Below are positions 26,045-38,799 of a stretch of 64,000 nt of DNA, one piece after another (position 1 is the first letter of the stretch; each line of letters starts with the position of its first letter). This stretch comes from Mycogone perniciosa (lineage: Eukaryota > Ascomycota > Sordariomycetes > Hypocreales > Hypocreaceae), in contig JAOALB010000211.1 in the NCBI GenBank assembly GCA_025331125.1, positions 1-64,000 of the forward strand. Reading direction: 5' to 3'. Under the pieces are notes generated by a model. It saw only the letters and a list, made by a program, of their open reading frames with translations. It was not told the origin of the DNA and made no database searches. The position numbers and the translations under genes are program-made.

Positions 26045-27350
26045 GGATATATTCCTTTTTAAATAAAGTGGCGGCATTCAATATATAATAAATAGTATAT
26101 TATTTGCCTTTTTCCTTCCTTCCTCTTTTTCCTATTTATTTCTACGTTATATACTAAATACCTTTATTATTTTAAGTTTAGGAAATATAACTATAAATAC
26201 TACATATAATAATTCTTTAATATATAAGCTTATATATTTCAAAAAGTTAAATTCGTTTATTTATTTAACCTATATATAATCTTATATTAATAACAATTGA
26301 CATTTAACAAATATAGTTAATTGAATGTGTTTTTAATTTAATATATACTCCAAATATTTATTAATATTAACTTCTATTAATTAATAAAATATAAAAATAA
26401 ATCTTTAACATACTGTAACTTTAGAAAATATAAAGTAATTAATTTAAAAGGAAGTTGAACCTTTACTTTAACCTTTATATTAATACTTATACTTTAAATA
26501 TTCTATTTAAGGCTATATTAATATAGTTTAGGTTTTCATTAAATAATAGTATTAAATAGATTTATTATTAGAAAGTTTAGAGTAAAAACAACAGGTATTT
26601 TATATTTTGTATTTAGCTATTATTTAATTACATTTAATTACAATGAATAAATACTGTTAAAACTAACTTATTGAAGGAGTATAATAAAGGTTAATTAATA
26701 TTATTTAGTATATTTGTAAATATTAACAAATAAATTGAAATATAATGTTTATAATTAACTTTAAAAGTTTAACTTTTAACTTTAATTATACTTATACTTA
26801 TTATTATATAATTTAAATTATTATAATAAAACAGGTATTTTATTTAATTTTATAAATTATATTAATAAAAAAGAAATAAAGTAATATTATTAATTTATTT
26901 ATATAAATAATAGAAATAATAGAAATAATAGTAAAAACTAATAATTAAAAGTAAGTTTATATATTCCTCTATAATATTATAACCTATAAAACTGGTATTA
27001 AGTATATTAATCTTATAAAAAGGTATAAAAAGTTTAAAAAGAAGTAATAGCTTTTGTAATAAATTAAAGTGTAATTAAAAGGGAAAAGTAATAAGAGTTT
27101 TAAAGGTAATTATATAGTTTAATTAAAAAGTAACTAAAAGAAATAAAAAAGGCTTTATAAAATAAATTAAAAAAAGATAAATTATAATATCTTTTAATAT
27201 ATATTATAGTGTTATTTTCTTAAAATCAATAAATAAGGTTATTTAAAATATAATTGAGATATAGATCTATATACTTATTTCAATAATAAAATAATTAATA
27301 TAAAATAAATAAATAGTAGTTTAAAGTATTTAATAATAAATATAAAGTAA
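26045..27350. other. RIP-degraded AT-rich DNA, no gene
   Basis: No domain or boundary is readable. The phrase 'aacaggtattttat' appears at about 26590 and 26829, a possible short internal repeat. Confidence 0.45.
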
Positions 27351-27489
27351 TAAGGAAAGGTTATTTAGTTATAATACTTTTAATATAAAAACAATAATTT
27401 TATATTAATTAAATATAAATAGATTAATAATATATATAATTATAATGTATTATTTCTTTCCTTCTTTTATAATATACTGAATATATTTA

Positions 27490-27735
27490 ATATAAATTAA
27501 TTTATATTCTCCTTTAATATATTACTTTACCTAGAACTTTATAGCTATTAAGGTATAAAAAAGTAACTATTAATTACTTTTAATTATGGATATTATAATT
27601 AAAGAATTTATATCATCTTTTAGTCTATATATTATTTAACTATAACTTTCTAGTATTATTTAAAGTGCAGTTCCTATACTTTATTTAATTTATTATTTAT
27701 ATATATGTATATAAAGCATTAAGTTCCCTTTAATA
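27490..27735 (+). repeat. LTR of family F, copy 3 (plus orientation)
   Basis: Reverse-complement match to LTR F at 54933-55319, ending 'ttccctttaata' (from ...TTCCCCCTTAACA). The upstream limit is unclear because the first part of the LTR is too eroded. Confidence 0.6.
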
Positions 27736-28019
27736 AAATAATTATCAGATTAAGGAAATATAAAGGTATAAAAATAAAGATATATATTTTATTTAATATA
27801 AATTAACCTATATTTTCTTTTAAAATATAACTTTATGTATAGTTTTATAGCTATTAAAGTATATAAAAGTAAGTATTAATTACTATTAACTATAAGTATT
27901 ATATTTAAATAATTTATAGTATCTTTTAATCTTTATATTACTTTACTATAGCTTTATAGCTTTATTACAAATATAATTCCTATAGTTTATATCAGTTATT
28001 ATAAATATATATATATATA
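27736..28019 (+). repeat. LTR of family F, copy 4, head-to-tail with copy 3
   Basis: Begins abruptly in mid-LTR ('aaataattatcagattaagg') straight after the end of copy 3. It runs to the A/T-rich end region, where copia A has inserted. Two LTR pieces head to tail suggest recombination or slippage between LTRs. Confidence 0.55.
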
Positions 28020-28600
28020 TATATTAAAAAAGAGGGCTGAAAAGTAAGGATTTGAGTGTATTTAGGTAACCTTCCTATTGTGGCTAGACCCGGAATTAGG
28101 CTTAACGCTAGGACCAAGTTAAGGAGGAACTTTAATGTAAGTTAAGAAATTTCTGTTATCTTTAATACTAGTAATTAAGCTAGGACCAGCTATCCCGCCT
28201 ACCCTAGATTTAATATAATAGCTATAATGGCTATTGTAAAAAGTCTAACTAAAATAGTTTCTTATTTATATAGCTATAAGTCGATTTAGCTAATTTCCTA
28301 TATAAATAAATTTTATAGAAAATAGGAATAGGGCTATAAACCTAATTCTGCCGCTATACTCCTATTATTTAATTAAAGGACTATTATAAAAGATAAAGCT
28401 ATTATTTATACAATTACTTTTATACTAGCTGTATATATATTAGATATTCTATAGCTTTTTAACAATTAATTTAATTATAATTTAATTATTTAATTATTAT
28501 TAATTTCATTAAACTTAGTTATTTCTTTATTACTGTATTATATATAGCTTCCTAAAAGCTATATATAAATAAAGTTTAGTATAACTTTATTATTTTAATA
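28020..28600 (+). repeat. 5' LTR A (581 bp)
   Basis: Starts 'tatattaaaaaagagggc' (TGTATTAAAA... after RIP) and ends 'tattttaata' (from ...AACA), directly followed by the primer-binding site. It matches, in reverse, 31469-32048 and the solo copy 53894-54475. Confidence 0.8.
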
Positions 28601-28617
28601 GGTTATAAGCCTAAAAG
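28601..28617 (+). promoter_or_regulatory. Primer-binding site of copia A (half initiator tRNA-Met)
   Basis: ggttataagcctaaaag sits exactly at the LTR end. It is one or two transitions from GGTTATGAGCCCAG, the complement of the anticodon-loop half of initiator tRNA-Met that primes Drosophila copia. Confidence 0.65.
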
Positions 28618-30959
28618 AGTTTTCTTTAAGTCTCTATTAATAGATTTTTCTAATATTTATAGCATTTCCTTAAAAGCTATTATAGCATTTATAAGTGGTT
28701 TTTATAGTGTTTATTTTAATACTTATTTTAGCACTTTTTAGGATTTTTGGCTATTTAAAGCTATTTTTAGGCTTTTACTATAAATGCAATTATAGTTATA
28801 GTAATACTATTTATATTATTACCTTTATATATTATATAGTATATTCTTTACTTTTATAAAATATAAGCTTAATGTTAGCAGTATAAGTTAACTTATTAAA
28901 ACTCCTAGTAGCCTTATTTCCTTAATTAAAGATAATAGCTTTCTTTAACAATAAAGGGATTTATTTATTTAAATATAAAATATAAAATAAAAGCTTTAAG
29001 TATAAAGGGCTTTTACTAAAATAGTAAAGGTATAGTTAAAGGGTTAAAATAATACTAAAACTTAGCAATTTAATACTTTAACTAGCCTAGCTACTACTAT
29101 TTTAAGTATTCAACTTTAATAAACTATAAACCTAATAAAGGTTAATCCTATAGCCTTTATTTTAATGCTAATATAAGCTTTTACCTTTATTCCTATATTT
29201 ATTTAAGTTTTATTTTTATTAATTCTTTAACTTTAAACTGCTATTTTAACTTTAAGTAATAATTTTATATAAAAGGTATTAAAAAAGGTTTATAGGTTTC
29301 TAAAAAGCTATAAACTAATAGGTTTTAATAACTTTAATTAATAGAAATAGCTTTTAAGTATTATATTAAAGGCTATAAATTACTTTACCTTTATAGAGCA
29401 TCCTATAATTATTAATTCTTTATTTAATTGAAAACAGGCGTTATTATTTATATTAATTAAGGATAGTTTAATAGTTATTCCTACTATAGTTATTACTTAA
29501 ATCTAAAGCTTAAAAGAAGCATTTCTAGCTTTAAAGAGATATTATAGTTACTTTAATATATTATAAAGAGATTCCCTTTATAAAGGATTTTATTTATTAA
29601 ATTATAGTAATTATTAAAATTCTTTAATTAAATTTAATATTACTTTTAATAATTTATTAATTAAATTAACTATTTTACAGGTTAATATTAATATACCAAA
29701 TTAAATAAATTAATATTTAAATTCTTTAAAAAAGATTTACCTTTAATAGGCTAAAAGAATTAAAGGAACTATTAAATCTAATAAAGCTATTAATTAATTA
29801 ATTAAAGGTTTTAATATTTAGTTTTTTATAGTAAATATATTAAAAGAGACTAAGAATTTATCTTTTATTATATATAAAGTTAATAAAGCTTTAAGGCCTT
29901 TCAACTCTTTAAAAATTAATTAATACCTTTTAGATTTAAAGGTTAAAAGCCAGCTTTTAATTCCTATAAAAAGAAAGGAAATTAAAAGAATTAAAATAAT
30001 AACTAAAAATAAATTAAAGAGGATTATACTTTTATTAATATATATAATTTAATTATTAAAGGGTATAGCTTAATAGAGCTATTCAAAGATTCCTTTATTA
30101 AATCCATTATTAATTTAAATAATAATTAAAATTTTCTATACGCCTTAAACACTAAAAAAGGGAGAAAGTATTTGATATCCCTTAAATCCCTTAAACTTTA
30201 TATCCAGGATAATTTATTATATAATACTAGATCTATAGGTTATATAATTAATTGTAGAAAATAGTTTATAGACTATAAACTTAATAATAAAGACTTCAAT
30301 ATTATTTATATTAAAGGGGGTTTTATTATACTTAAAGGAATAAATATACCTACTTTTAATATCTTAATAAACATGAATATAAAAAGATAATATTCATAAT
30401 TACCTTCTTTTACCTGCAGCTATATATAAATTTTATAAATAGTTTAAAGTATTATTAAGTTAAAGGATATATATAGTATAATACTTTTTTTATAAAAGCT
30501 ATATGATTAATAAAGCTGCTAAATCCCTTAAAATATAATTCTTTTCTTATAATTAAAGGATATACTATACCATATAGCTATATAAATAACTATAAAGCTT
30601 ATAGCTTTATATAAGTTTAAATTTTTACTATAAATAAAGAAAAGGCTTAGGAATATATTACTGTTTTAAAAGCAATAGCTTTAAAGAAATAACCAATTAA
30701 ATCTAGTTTTAGGCTTATAAAGAAGAATAATCTTAAAGGAAAGGATCTCTTTAAACTCTTTAAAACCCTAGGCTAAGTAAAGGAAAAGGGGCCTTATATA
30801 CCCCTACTGCTTAAAGAAATAAAGGGGAATAAGCCTATAAAGGATACCTTTATAAAGGAAAGGCCCTATATACTTAGGGAATCCTTTATTATTAAAGATC
30901 TAAAAGTTACTAAACTATTTAAATTAAAAAGATAGACTATTACTAGTCTTAACTATAAA

Positions 30960-31468
30960 CTGCTAAAACTAGCCCTTTTATAGTATAAAAAACTAGGTTA
31001 TATTAATTTAAGTCTATTAAAAAAGACTGCTAAAATAATTATTAGAATTTTTAACTTTAACTTTATTAAAGAGGCTGAATTCTATTGCCTAGTGTATAAT
31101 AAAAGAAAAGCTATTAGGAGGCTTAATTTAAAGCCAATTCCCGATCTACTAACCTCTTTAAATTGTCTAAAAGCTAATACTTTCTCTATAAAGCCAATGC
31201 CTTATAATAAAGCCCTAATTACTCTTTTAAGTATCGATAGAAAATTAAGATATAGGTAGCTATTCCTTTTAAGAGATTATAGTAGACTTACCCTTTTAGC
31301 TATTATATAAAGCTTTATAAATAGCTTAAAAACGCAGTATAACTAGTATTTTAAAGAGTTTTACTATAATAGCAGAAAGGAAATTAATTAGGAATTTTAG
31401 ATCTAGTTCTTTTCTTTAGGAATTATATATTCCTATAGCAGCCTTTATATTTATAAATAAAATAGTTT
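30960..31468 (+). pseudogene. Copia A GAG-pre-integrase/integrase relic
   Basis: The longest readable coding relic of copia A. It carries the LGYINLSLLKKT motif, a CxxC-like YCLVYNKRK segment, the first integrase core and the region before the catalytic Glu. The 3' break lies in the 'NSFIKI' segment, which corresponds to 'NGFIER', so the D,D-35-E triad is cut at its last member. Confidence 0.72.
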
Positions 31469-32048
31469 TATTAAAATAATATAGTTATACTAAACCTTAT
31501 TTATATATAGCTTCTAGGAAACTGTATATAATATAGTAATAAGGAAACAACTAAAAGTTTAATTAGGTTAATAATAGATAAATAATTAAATTGTAATTAA
31601 ACTAATAGGTAAATAGCTATAGAATATCTAGTATATATACAGCTAATGTAAAAGTAATTGTATAAATAATAGCTTTATCTTTTATAATAGTCCTTTAACT
31701 AGATAATAAAAGTATAGCAGCAGAATTAGGTTTATAGCCCTATTCCTATTTTCTATAAAATTTATTTATATAGGAAATCGGCTAAATCGACTTACAGCTA
31801 TATAACAGGAAACTATTTTAGTTAGATTTTTTACAATAGCTAGTATAGCTACTATATTAAGTCTAGGGTAGGCGGGATAGCTGGTCCTAGCTTAATTATT
31901 ATTGTTAAAGATAATAGAAATTTCCTGACTTATATTAAAATTCCTTTTAAACTCGGTCCTAGCGTTAAGCTTAATTCCGGGTCTAGCTAGAATGGGAAGG
32001 TTACCTAAATACACTAAAATCCTTACTTTTCAGCCCTCCTTCTTAACA
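31469..32048 (-). repeat. LTR A in inverted orientation (580 bp)
   Basis: Reverse complement of 28020-28600 over its full length. The flanks (AGTTT left, ATAAA right) do not match, and integrase sequence does not resume on the right. It is therefore not a simple solo-LTR insertion; a rearrangement joined it here. Confidence 0.75.
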
Positions 32049-32087
32049 ATAAACTTACTGCTTCTTTTACTTTTTTAATATATACTA

Positions 32088-32255
32088 TATTAAAGGAGTA
32101 AAAATAAATACCTTTTTTCCCTTTCTTTCCTTTTCCTTTTATATAGTCTTTTAAAGGGGGTTTCTAAGGAAATATCCAGTAACTTTATTTCCTAGAGATT
32201 TCCTAGTTATAGCGCTAACTATCTTAATATTATATATTATTTTCTATATATTGTT
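32088..32255 (-). repeat. LTR D fragment
   Basis: Shares 'gtaaaaataaat.cctttt', 'ccctttct', 'ttatatagtc.ttta' and 'tttcctagttatagcgcta' with 48042-48270. The reverse complement has a TATAAAA-like box. It may be the other LTR of the 41.4-48.3 kb gypsy element or a solo copy. Confidence 0.6.
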
Positions 32256-32318
32256 TCTTTATAACTATATTTTAAATGTAAATTACCTTAAAGCTAATAT
32301 TTATAATAAATATATTAA

Positions 32319-32479
32319 TATTATAGCACTAAACCTGCCCTTTAATAACTATTAATATTATATATATACTTATATAATAGGTTAGTTTTATACCTTTAAG
32401 TTATATTTTTAGAGTTTTTAGGTTTATTTAAAGGATAAAAAGAATATTACTTTAACCTATTATTTTATATACTATAATA
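32319..32479 (+). repeat. 5' LTR of gypsy C copy 2
   Basis: Starts 'tattatagcactaaacctgccc' region (TGCTATAGCAC after RIP) and matches 10143-10304 to 'actataata'. Internal gypsy C sequence follows. Confidence 0.7.
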
Positions 32480-33671
32480 GTTTATACCTTTTTATAAGAA
32501 TTGCGCTATTACCTTTAGCCTTTAACTATACTTAAAAAAATTAATAAAGTTACTAATAAGCTAGTTTTAATACTATAAAAAGCCTTATATTTTATAGGTA
32601 ATTTATTAATCTTAAATTATAGTAAAACTTTAACCCTAAAAGCCTATATCTTTATAATAAAGCATATACTTTAGCTTAGCCTTTTAGCCTATTTTTAATC
32701 TATCAGCCTAGATTTAATTAAAAAATATTAAAGTAAAAATAAAATATATAAAAAAAGACCTTACTTAAAGAGCAATATTTATTAATTACTTTTAAAATTA
32801 ACTTTATATTTATACTATTTTAAAAGCCTATAATAATAACCATAATTTAAATTTAAACCTTTAAATATTTAAATTCAAGTAGCTTTTTATAATTATCTTG
32901 AACTTTCTTTAAAATTAAAAGTATAACTTTAATATAATTTGAATATAAAAAGAGTATAAAAGTCCTATTTTTAGTGAAAACTTAAAGTTTATTTAATATA
33001 GAATTTAAAGTTAAAATAATAGAATAAATATATTTATTAACGTTGAAAATAATAATATTTTTAAATATTAAATTAATAAGGTTAAAGATAGGTTTAGTAT
33101 TAAATATAAAAATATCAAAGTATATTATAAAAAATGTATAAGTTAATATTTTATAATATTTAGTAGTATTATAAATAATATAAAATACCTTAAGACCTAT
33201 TATAAATATATCCCTTATATTAATAATTAATTAAATAATAATGTTTATAAGTTAATATATAAGGTATTTAATTATATTATAATAACAATTATAATTATAT
33301 AATATAAACAAAATAGTAAAGCCTTTATTAAATTTTCAAATTTATAAAATAAAACTTTTAATCTTTTATAATCTATTACTTAAATGTTTAATATTTACTA
33401 TATTATAAATAAATTCTTTTAAAACTTTATTACTAAGTTTTATAGATTAATAGTCTAAATTAATAAAACTAATATTTAAAACATTAATACCTATTACTTT
33501 AAAGTATTTAAAAACATAATTATTACTTTTATTAATAAAAGTAATAAGCTTATAAATAAAGATAATTAATTTATTTAAAAGGCTTTTAATTAAAAAGTTT
33601 ATAATAACTTTAAAAAGTTTATTTATAATATTTAATTTAAAAATAACTATAAATTTAAAAAGTTAAATAAT
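32319..33671 (+). mobile_element. Ty3/gypsy family C copy 2, left part
   Basis: 5' LTR followed by internal DNA that matches 4685-5355 from about 32980. It is interrupted exactly at 33671 by copia B; the sequence resumes at 40927. The target bases ATAAT are duplicated on both sides. Confidence 0.75.
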
Positions 33672-33946
33672 TGTTAAGTTAAGTAAGCTAAGGACCTACT
33701 ATTTATTAGCGCTTATTAGCGCTAAGGAGCTTTTATCTGCTTATATAGCAGATACTAGCTAATATATATATCGCGTAAACAATATATTAAATTATATAGG
33801 CGCTTATAATATATATATTCTACGTTTTCCTTTATATTAGCTATATATATATATAATAAAGCTATTATAGTATATTTATTACTAGAATTAAGCTTTATTC
33901 CTATTTTCTCTCTATACTCTATATAGCTATACCGCACTCTATAACA
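33672..33946 (+). repeat. 5' LTR B of copia copy 1 (275 bp)
   Basis: TGTTAAG... to ...CTATAACA. It contains the tandem 'ttagcgcttattagcgct' and a hairpin around 'atatatcgcgtaaacaatata'. A 60-codon minus-strand frame inside (33755-33937) is antisense LTR and was not called a gene. Confidence 0.85.
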
Positions 33947-33963
33947 GTTATAAGCCTAAGTAA
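33947..33963 (+). promoter_or_regulatory. Primer-binding site of copia B (half initiator tRNA-Met)
   Basis: gttataagcctaagtaa abuts the LTR end. In copy 2 the same site is gttataagcccaggtag (63945 to 63929 on the minus strand), closer to GTTATGAGCCCAG. Confidence 0.65.
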
Positions 33964-36239
33964 TAACTATTAGAGTTACTATACACTTCCTTTAATATTA
34001 TATCTTTACTTTTACTTTTTCCCTTTACCTTTAAGCTCTTAAAGCTACTTTCTATAATAAATAATATAAAAGATATTACTTTTATAAAGCTAGATTTAAT
34101 AGTTTAGTGGATTAAATAAATTATTGTTTTAAATAACTATATAATTACTGTAAAGATCTGGAATAAAGTTAATTTTAATCTCTTTAATTAAAATAATAAC
34201 TATTTCCCTGCTTTAAAGCTATTTACTTTAATTAAAGTAAAAGAAACTGCTTTAAAAGTATTTAAAAAAAAGCCACTTTAATAAATATTTTTATTTATTA
34301 TAATAGTTTACTTTATAAATACTAATATACTATTGCTTTATATATTAAAAAGAGGAAAGTTAAGGCAGTAATTTTAAAGTAAATATAAAAGACAGTTAAT
34401 ACTAGCATTTATACTTTAACCCTTATAAACTTTAAAGCTATAACTTAAACTATAGCTTTAGCCTTTACTGCTATTAAAGTAGCTAATAAAAATAATAAAA
34501 ACTTAAATATTAAATTTACTATTTATTAAATTATAAAGAGGTTTAAGGAATAATTAACTTTTTATAAAGATATAATATATAAAAAAGTATAGATTTTATA
34601 TAAATATATTTTACGCGATATAAAGTATAAAAACCTAAAGCTAAAAGTATAGTATATAAACTAGGTGCGCGTTTATATAAATGCAGTAAAGTATAAGCTT
34701 TTTAAAGTTATAGGAATAGCTGCTTAAAAGGCTTTCTTAAAAGCTATTAAAGTATACTATACTTTACACTTTACTTTACATTACCTATATTATATAAACA
34801 GTTAAATTAAAAGCAGTAAAACTATTAAGATTTTCTCTTTTAATTAATTTAATTAACCTTTTTTAAATAGTATATAAAATATAGAGAATTATATTTATAG
34901 ACTTTATATAATATTTAATAACTATTTAAATAAAGCGATAGCGAATAATATTATATATTTAAAAGCTCCTGCTAGGAAGGAATGCCTATATAGACAGGAA
35001 AGATATAATTGGCCTTTATAGGACTATAATATACTATTTACTGCGCTTAAAGGAAAACTTAATAAAAAAGGGAAATATATCTTTAACCTGTAATAAACTG
35101 CAGAAATTTATATTTACCTTTAAAAAAACAAATAGTATATACTTTACAATAAACTTAATAAAAAGGGTATTAACTTTATAGCTTTAGTTTAAAAAGGTAT
35201 AGCCTTAATTATTATAGCTGCTTTAATCTCCTTAAACTTAATTAATAAAGAAAATGCAAGCCTTATAGTATATATAATAAATATATTAATATATATTAAT
35301 ATATAAAATATACTTTACTGCCTTTTTTAAAGTATTTTCTTTAATACTTATAATATTATTTATCTAATAAATAATAAAAATTACTTTATTTTTAGCTTTT
35401 TTATTTTAAATATAGAAAATAACTATATTAAAGTAAAAGGAGTTAAGTATTTTATAGCTAAAAGAGGATACTGGCTATTAAAGGATATTTTTGATAATTT
35501 ATATTAAAAGGCAGTGCATTTAATAAAGCTTATAGATATAGCTATAGTTAAAGGATTTTATATTAATATTATATTTTCGTTAAAGCTTTAAAAAGTAAGA
35601 ATATAGTTGATAAAGTATAATAATATACTTTATATTAATACAGTAAATTTAAATACTATTAAAGGGACAGTAAATTATAAATATAATCTTTTATTTCTTT
35701 AATATAAACCTTTATTACTTTATATTACATTTATCTTTAAGTATATTATTTTAAATAATATAACAACTTTATTCCTTTTTTTTAATATAAACTATTATAT
35801 TTATATAATATTAAAAATAAAAATAAAACTAATATATAACCTATTAATATTATATAATCACTTAAAGCAGCTTTAGCATTAATAATTAAAATATTTAAGC
35901 TTAAAAGCGCTTAAAGTATTAATAAAGAATATAAAGAATATATATATTAAAGGGATTACGCGAATAAAGTATAAAGCCTATACTTTTATATATATAAAAT
36001 AGATTATGTTTTATAGAATATTTAAAAGATAAATATTAAAACTATTTTTTAAAGTATACTAGCATTTTTAAAACTATCTTTATAGTTATAATAAAGATAA
36101 CTAGCTTTTAATACTTAAAGAAAAATATACTTTATAGTTATATATATACCTTTTATTAAATAAAAAATAAAATACTATCTTTAATACTTTCTTTAACTTT
36201 ATAAGTATAGTAAAAATGCAATATAATATTTTAATATAT

Positions 36240-36540
36240 TCTTTTAGGCAGGATAATAAAAAGGCTGTAATTGCAGTTAAAGGCTTAATATACTTCTAGA
36301 TCTAGGTAAACGCAAAAGGAATTATCTTAAAGCTTACCCTTTTTTATATATATAAGCCAAATAGCGCCTTAAAGCGCGCGGGTTAGGAAATTATAAATAA
36401 ATTAATAAAGATACTTAAAGCAATAAGCCTTTTAATTAATTTATAGCTTAAAAGTATAAAAGCTATAGTATATATTATTAATATAAGTCTTATATATAGC
36501 TTTAATATAATATTACGTATTAAAAAATTAAAGTAATAGT
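36240..36540 (+). pseudogene. Copia B integrase relic
   Basis: Frame near 36340 reads YIYKPNSALKRAG, then EIINKLIKILKAISLLINL. This is the 'P-QNG-AER-GR' segment with the catalytic Glu (Lys after G-to-A) and following helix of copia integrases. Confidence 0.7.
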
Positions 36541-38069
36541 TCTGTAATTTTATACCCTTTTTAATAAAAAAGCTATTTATAGACTTATAGCTAAATTAAA
36601 GCAGACTTTATATATATAGTTACTGCACCTATATACTTAACAGAAACTATAAAGCTGGCTAGAATAAAAGAGAATTTAAAATAAAGTTTAAGGGCTTTAT
36701 TAAATACTTTATTAAATATACTGCAAATAATATATATTATATTTAATTACCCGGCTTAATAAAGGTAATTATTATAAAGAATATATAATTTAATAAAACT
36801 AGCTTTTTTAATAATAAAAAAGAAAATATAGATAAACTGTCTATAATTAAATTAAATAAATAATTTAATAAAGTTAAAAAAGATAAACTAGAATTTAAAT
36901 TCTTTTTAATATATATTCCTATAGTAGAAAATACCTTTATAGGTAATCTAAAAGAAGAAAGTATACTTTTAAAGGTAAAAATTATATAAAGTATTAAAAT
37001 TAATTTAGTAAATACTTAAAGTAAACTACTAGTATATTTAAAAAGAGCTTTTAGTCTTTAAATATTAAAGGCTACTTTAAAACAGTTAATCTTTATAAAT
37101 AAAACTAGCGCGCTAATAGGAACTTTAAGTAATACTTTTAAAAGTAATTTACCCCTCTTTAAAGAAAAAGAGCTAGCAGAAAAATAGCTTTATATATTAA
37201 AGGTATACTATTTAATAAAAAAAGTTAAACCGCTATAGCTAAAGGCAGACTAATATATAAAAGACTCGCTTACTTATATATTAAAAGAGTAGATTTTAAA
37301 GGAAAAGCTAGCTAATAATTCCTTAAATAGTAAAGCAGTAATTAATATTTATAAAAGTATAAAGCTTTAAAGGAAATAACCTGCAAAAAAGGTTAATAAA
37401 TATCTTTTAGTATATAAAATTAAAATATATACTTTAAGTACTACTTTAAAGGATAATAAACCTAGTATATATTTAATAATTATAAAACGTTTTAATTTAA
37501 TATTATATTAACTGCTATTTAATTAATAAAAGCTAATAAGCAGTAAATTCAAACGTATAGTAATAGTATTTATTATTTTTAATATAATAATAAATTAAAA
37601 AGCTTCCCTTAAAAAAGTATTACTTTTAGTAAATAAACTATTTATTAAAAGGATTTAATAAAACTGCTAAAAAACTAAAAAAAGCTTATAAAATACTTAT
37701 TCAAAGCTAAGTTTAAATAAACTGTATATAATAAAATTAACTCTTTATACATAAAAAGAACCTAGTAAAAAGTACTATACTTAAAGGTAAAAATAAAGCT
37801 ATTACCTATATATTTAGTTTTTATACATAAACTTAATTAAAATAGAGATTTAAAATACTATAAAGCTTAACTTATAATTTAAAAGGATTTATAGGAATAC
37901 TTTATAATAAAGAGTATATATATAGTTATACTAATAGCATTTTTTTCTATATACTTATTACTTTAATAGTAAAATTTAACTTTAAATTAAAGTAATATAA
38001 TATTAAAAATATACTTTTTAATATTTTAAAGGATAAAAACTTAAAGCTAATTATATATAAGTTTTTTAA

Positions 38070-38510
38070 AGGTTTTAAGCTATTAAATATTTATTTAAAG
38101 CTCGCTAAAGCTTTATATAGGCTAAAAGACTCGCTAAAACTATAATTTAATATATTATCTTTAACCTTAAAGAAATAAAGGTTAATTCTAAACTTTAAAA
38201 AGCCTTACCTTTTTTATAATTAAACTTAAAAGATTTTTATTATATTTTATATAAATAATATTTTTATTATATTTTATATAAATAATATTTTAATTATATA
38301 TTATTATAATAATAAAGCTTTTTATATTAAACTATTAAATACTTTTAAAGTAAAGTATAAGCTTTATAGTAAAGGGGATATATAATAATCTTTAGGTATT
38401 AAAATTATTTAAAACTATAAAAAGTATAAAATATACCTTTCTTATAAAACCTATTTTAAAAAGGTTATAAAATAATTAAACCTTAATAATAAAATATAGC
38501 TTTTTATAAT
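38070..38510 (+). pseudogene. Copia B reverse-transcriptase relic
   Basis: Reads YLKLAKALYRLKDSLKL, then FIIFYINNI twice, then NNKAFYIKLLNTFKVKYKL and SKGDI-stop-stop-SLGIKI. These match the copia blocks KALYGLRDSP, YVDDILI and the 'GDI-WFLGI' motif. The doubled active-site segment comes from a 27-bp tandem duplication at 38234-38287. Confidence 0.8.
38234..38287 (+). repeat. 27-bp perfect tandem duplication in RT core
   Basis: 38234-38260 and 38261-38287 are identical. The inverted copy 2 has only one unit at the matching place (about 59618-59660), so the duplication arose in copy 1. Confidence 0.9.
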
Positions 38511-38799
38511 TTTAATATTAATTATAAAGTTTAAAAAAACTATAATATAAGCTATAAAAATAACTATTAAAATATATTAAAAAAAGGTAGGATTTATACT
38601 TTATTTAGCTATTATAATAAAATTAAATATAATATATAATACTTTAACTTTATTGCAATTTTTAATTAACTTTCATAAACAGTACTTTAAAGCAGTTAAT
38701 TAGCTAATCTGTTATTTATATATATAGCGCATTTTAACTTTTTAATATAAAAGGCAAAGCGAAGTATAAGTTTTAACTGCCTTAAATAATACTTCTTTT

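Larger units (their letters stand above)
28020..31468 (+). mobile_element. Ty1/copia retrotransposon, family A (3'-truncated, RIPed)
   Basis: Order: 5' LTR (28020-28600), primer-binding site (28601), gag region, then GAG-pre-integrase and integrase. At 30969-31030 the frame reads YKKLGYINLSLLKKT, the copia 'H-RLGH' motif. A zinc-finger piece YCLVYNKRK lies near 31090, TFSIKPMPYNKA near 31185, LRDYSRLTLLAI near 31275, and the 'QNG-ER' glutamate region just before 31468. There sequence stops at an inverted LTR A. RT and RNase H are missing. RIP stops interrupt every domain. Confidence 0.78.

Noticed and set aside
28020..32048. DNA transposon with 580-bp terminal inverted repeats
   Set aside because: The interior is a plus-oriented copia gag-integrase with a tRNA primer site at the left repeat, and the same repeat occurs alone with a 5-bp duplication at 53894-54475, as an LTR does.
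33755..33937. 60-codon minus-strand frame
   Set aside because: Lies entirely inside LTR B in antisense; no independent support.
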